From Candidatus Woesearchaeota archaeon (lineage in GTDB: Archaea > Nanoarchaeota > Nanoarchaeia > Woesearchaeales > GW2011-AR4), in assembly GCA_023259315.1 (NCBI GenBank), contig JAHFQL010000076.1, forward strand, positions 1 through 5,989: DNA of 5,989 bases. The letters run 5' to 3'. Shown here one piece after another: positions 5,190 through 5,989 of the stretch. Position numbers and translations under genes: made by a program. The stretch's first letter is position 1. The number at the start of each line of letters is the position of its first letter. The notes beneath the pieces were generated by a model that saw nothing but the letters and a program-made list of their open reading frames with translations, was not told the origin of the DNA and did not search any database.

Positions 5190-5894
5190 ATGAGTCAAAT
5201 GCAATTAAACGAACCTACTCTTGAATATTTTTATGGAAGAAATGTAGATAAAATGCCAGAGCTTATCACAAAGGGCATGATTCCCTTGTCTGCAGCTGGT
5301 TTAATGATGCGAAGATTGCAGTCGCAATACGGATCTGAACCTGTAAGAAATTCTTTGATGCATAATTATTTTTATACGGGTGATGGCCTTGTTTATCATC
5401 CTGATGGAAGAATAAAAGTTGTTCCTGATGCAAGGCCTCTGAGAGAAATAAATCCGAAAAGCCAATTAGTTAATGGTGATTTAGTCCTGCCAGACGGCAT
5501 GTATGAAATGCTTGAGGGCCAGGAATTTACAAGAAAATACATTCAAAAATATGTTGGAGAGGCGCTTACAAGCAAGGAAGCCAAGTCAAATCCTTTGTGG
5601 CAGGCATTGGCAAGAGATCCAAAATTATTGAATGAATATGTTGATTTAATCTTTGCGCAGGCAAAACAACAGTTTAATCATGATAAAAACATGGGAGTTT
5701 ATGTAAGAGATGCTTCTGATGTTTCTAAGGACTCAGCTACTTTGCGGTCTTGGTTTGTCGCCAGGCTTGTGAGCATGTCCAATGCCGGTGGCAGGGGCTG
5801 CCTGGACCTTGGCTATGGCCGTCTCGTCGGGGTAGCGCCGGAGGCGCACAGCGAAAAAACAGTTTCTACAATACCATTAGAACAGAGAATTTAG
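5190..5894 (+). CDS. Hypothetical protein in the TrmB/surface-protein operon
   Basis: A 234-residue soluble protein that I cannot assign to a characterised family; it reads like proteins seen only in DPANN archaea. It starts one base after the TrmB-family stop (TAAAATG, as at the previous junction), with GGAAG about 12 nt upstream as a weak Shine-Dalgarno. Notable segments are TGDGLVYHPDGRIKVVPDAR (63-82), LVLPDGMYEMLEGQEFTRKY (98-117), NPLWQALARDPKLLNEYVDL (134-153), MGVYVRDA (168-175) and a glycine-rich end, GYGRLVGVAPEAHSE (208-222). Conserved-looking aromatic and Gly-Asp pairs suggest a compact fold, but no catalytic motif, signal peptide or membrane helix is visible. Codons 192-222 are strongly GC-rich with CTC, GTC, GCG and CCG, which are rare in the rest of the gene. 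Confidence 0.75.
   Translation: MSQMQLNEPTLEYFYGRNVDKMPELITKGMIPLSAAGLMMRRLQSQYGSEPVRNSLMHNYFYTGDGLVYHPDGRIKVVPDARPLREINPKSQLVNGDLVLPDGMYEMLEGQEFTRKYIQKYVGEALTSKEAKSNPLWQALARDPKLLNEYVDLIFAQAKQQFNHDKNMGVYVRDASDVSKDSATLRSWFVARLVSMSNAGGRGCLDLGYGRLVGVAPEAHSEKTVSTIPLEQRI
5781..5850 (+). other. GC-rich island within the 3' end of the hypothetical gene
   Basis: By hand count 49 of 70 bases are G or C, against 24 of 70 in 5581-5650 of the same gene. The island contains two perfect mini-hairpins, GGCAG-GGG-CTGCC (5790-5802) and GCGCC-GGA-GGCGC (5835-5847). The frame stays open and the encoded peptide looks natural, so it is coding. Whether it is also a functional RNA structure or reflects a transferred or recombined segment is open. 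Confidence 0.6.
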
Positions 5895-5906
5895 AAATAA
5901 TTCTAT

Positions 5907-5989
5907 ATGAAACCAATAACTTTGGAAACAAAAATCAGGTTTTCAACATTTAGTAAGTCTAATCCTGATGGACAGAATGTGGATGTTGA
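5907..5989 (+). CDS. 5' end of a fourth operon gene, cut by the window end
   Basis: An ATG 12 nt after the preceding stop opens a frame that remains open for 27 codons to the window edge, beginning MKPITLETKIRFSTFSKSN and continuing PDGQNVDV. Composition and codon use return to the AT-rich style of the region. Spacing and orientation fit a further member of the operon, though no convincing Shine-Dalgarno is visible (upstream is AGAAATAATTCTAT). Too little is present to assign a family. Confidence 0.55.
   Translation, partial: MKPITLETKIRFSTFSKSNPDGQNVDV

Noticed and set aside
5781..5860. tRNA or other stable RNA gene in the GC-rich island
   Set aside because: No acceptor pairing, anticodon arm or T-arm consensus could be laid over it, and the protein frame continues through it with a sensible sequence.
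5750..5953. Overlapping plus-strand frame at the end of the hypothetical gene
   Set aside because: Its Trp/Pro/Arg-rich start is what a shifted frame of the GC-rich stretch would give; it has no ribosome binding site and overlaps a better frame.
1..5989. CRISPR array or tandem repeats
   Set aside because: No regularly spaced repeats were seen; the only repeats are the single inverted repeats and the two promoter copies described.

Overview
The window most likely comes from a small-genome, AT-rich archaeon of the DPANN group (Woesearchaeota- or Pacearchaeota-like). The grounds are: a TrmB-family regulator; a helix-turn-helix protein of the archaeal DUF4443 type beside an archaeal-length PRPP synthase; promoters of archaeal BRE/TATA form about 25 nt before the expected transcript start, with almost no leader for several genes; and a secreted, Thr/Ser-linked, C-terminally anchored beta-domain protein of the S-layer-like kind. 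Lineage is inferred from style, not from a marker gene.

Layout. Positions 1-37 hold the first codons of a minus-strand gene that leaves the window. Its promoter lies at 97-110, and a bulged 16-bp inverted repeat (46-90) straddles its predicted transcript start. Positions 172-591 are the decayed remains of an insertion sequence: a 5'-truncated DDE transposase fragment. It abuts the last 26 codons of an unrelated plus-strand gene (592-672), which marks a rearrangement scar. Positions 679-2200 are a minus-strand operon: a DUF4443 helix-turn-helix protein followed by prs (PRPP synthase). A divergent 93-bp intergenic region carries a promoter for each direction. Positions 2294-3283 encode an orphan putative zinc metalloprotease (HEYTH...EGH). 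Positions 3370-5989 form a tight plus-strand operon: an anchored surface protein, a TrmB-family regulator, a conserved-looking hypothetical protein, and the start of a fourth gene cut by the window end. The first two junctions share the string TAAAATG, with the stop one base before the next start.

How the genes work together. The DUF4443-prs pair is plausibly a regulator linked to nucleotide or PRPP metabolism. In the surface-protein operon the promoter carries a perfect 7-bp inverted repeat centred on TACT-AGT-AGTA, between the TATA box and the predicted start. Because a TrmB-type repressor is the second gene of that transcript, autoregulation of the operon through this site is the most attractive testable idea in the window. 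A second oddity is a sharply GC-rich stretch (49 G/C of 70 by hand count) with different codon use at the 3' end of the hypothetical gene (5781-5850).

No RNA gene, CRISPR array or complete mobile element was found. No full multi-gene defence or novel enzymatic system is evident. The best candidates for something undescribed are the surface protein/TrmB/hypothetical operon, the metalloprotease, and the palindromic control region at 38-110.
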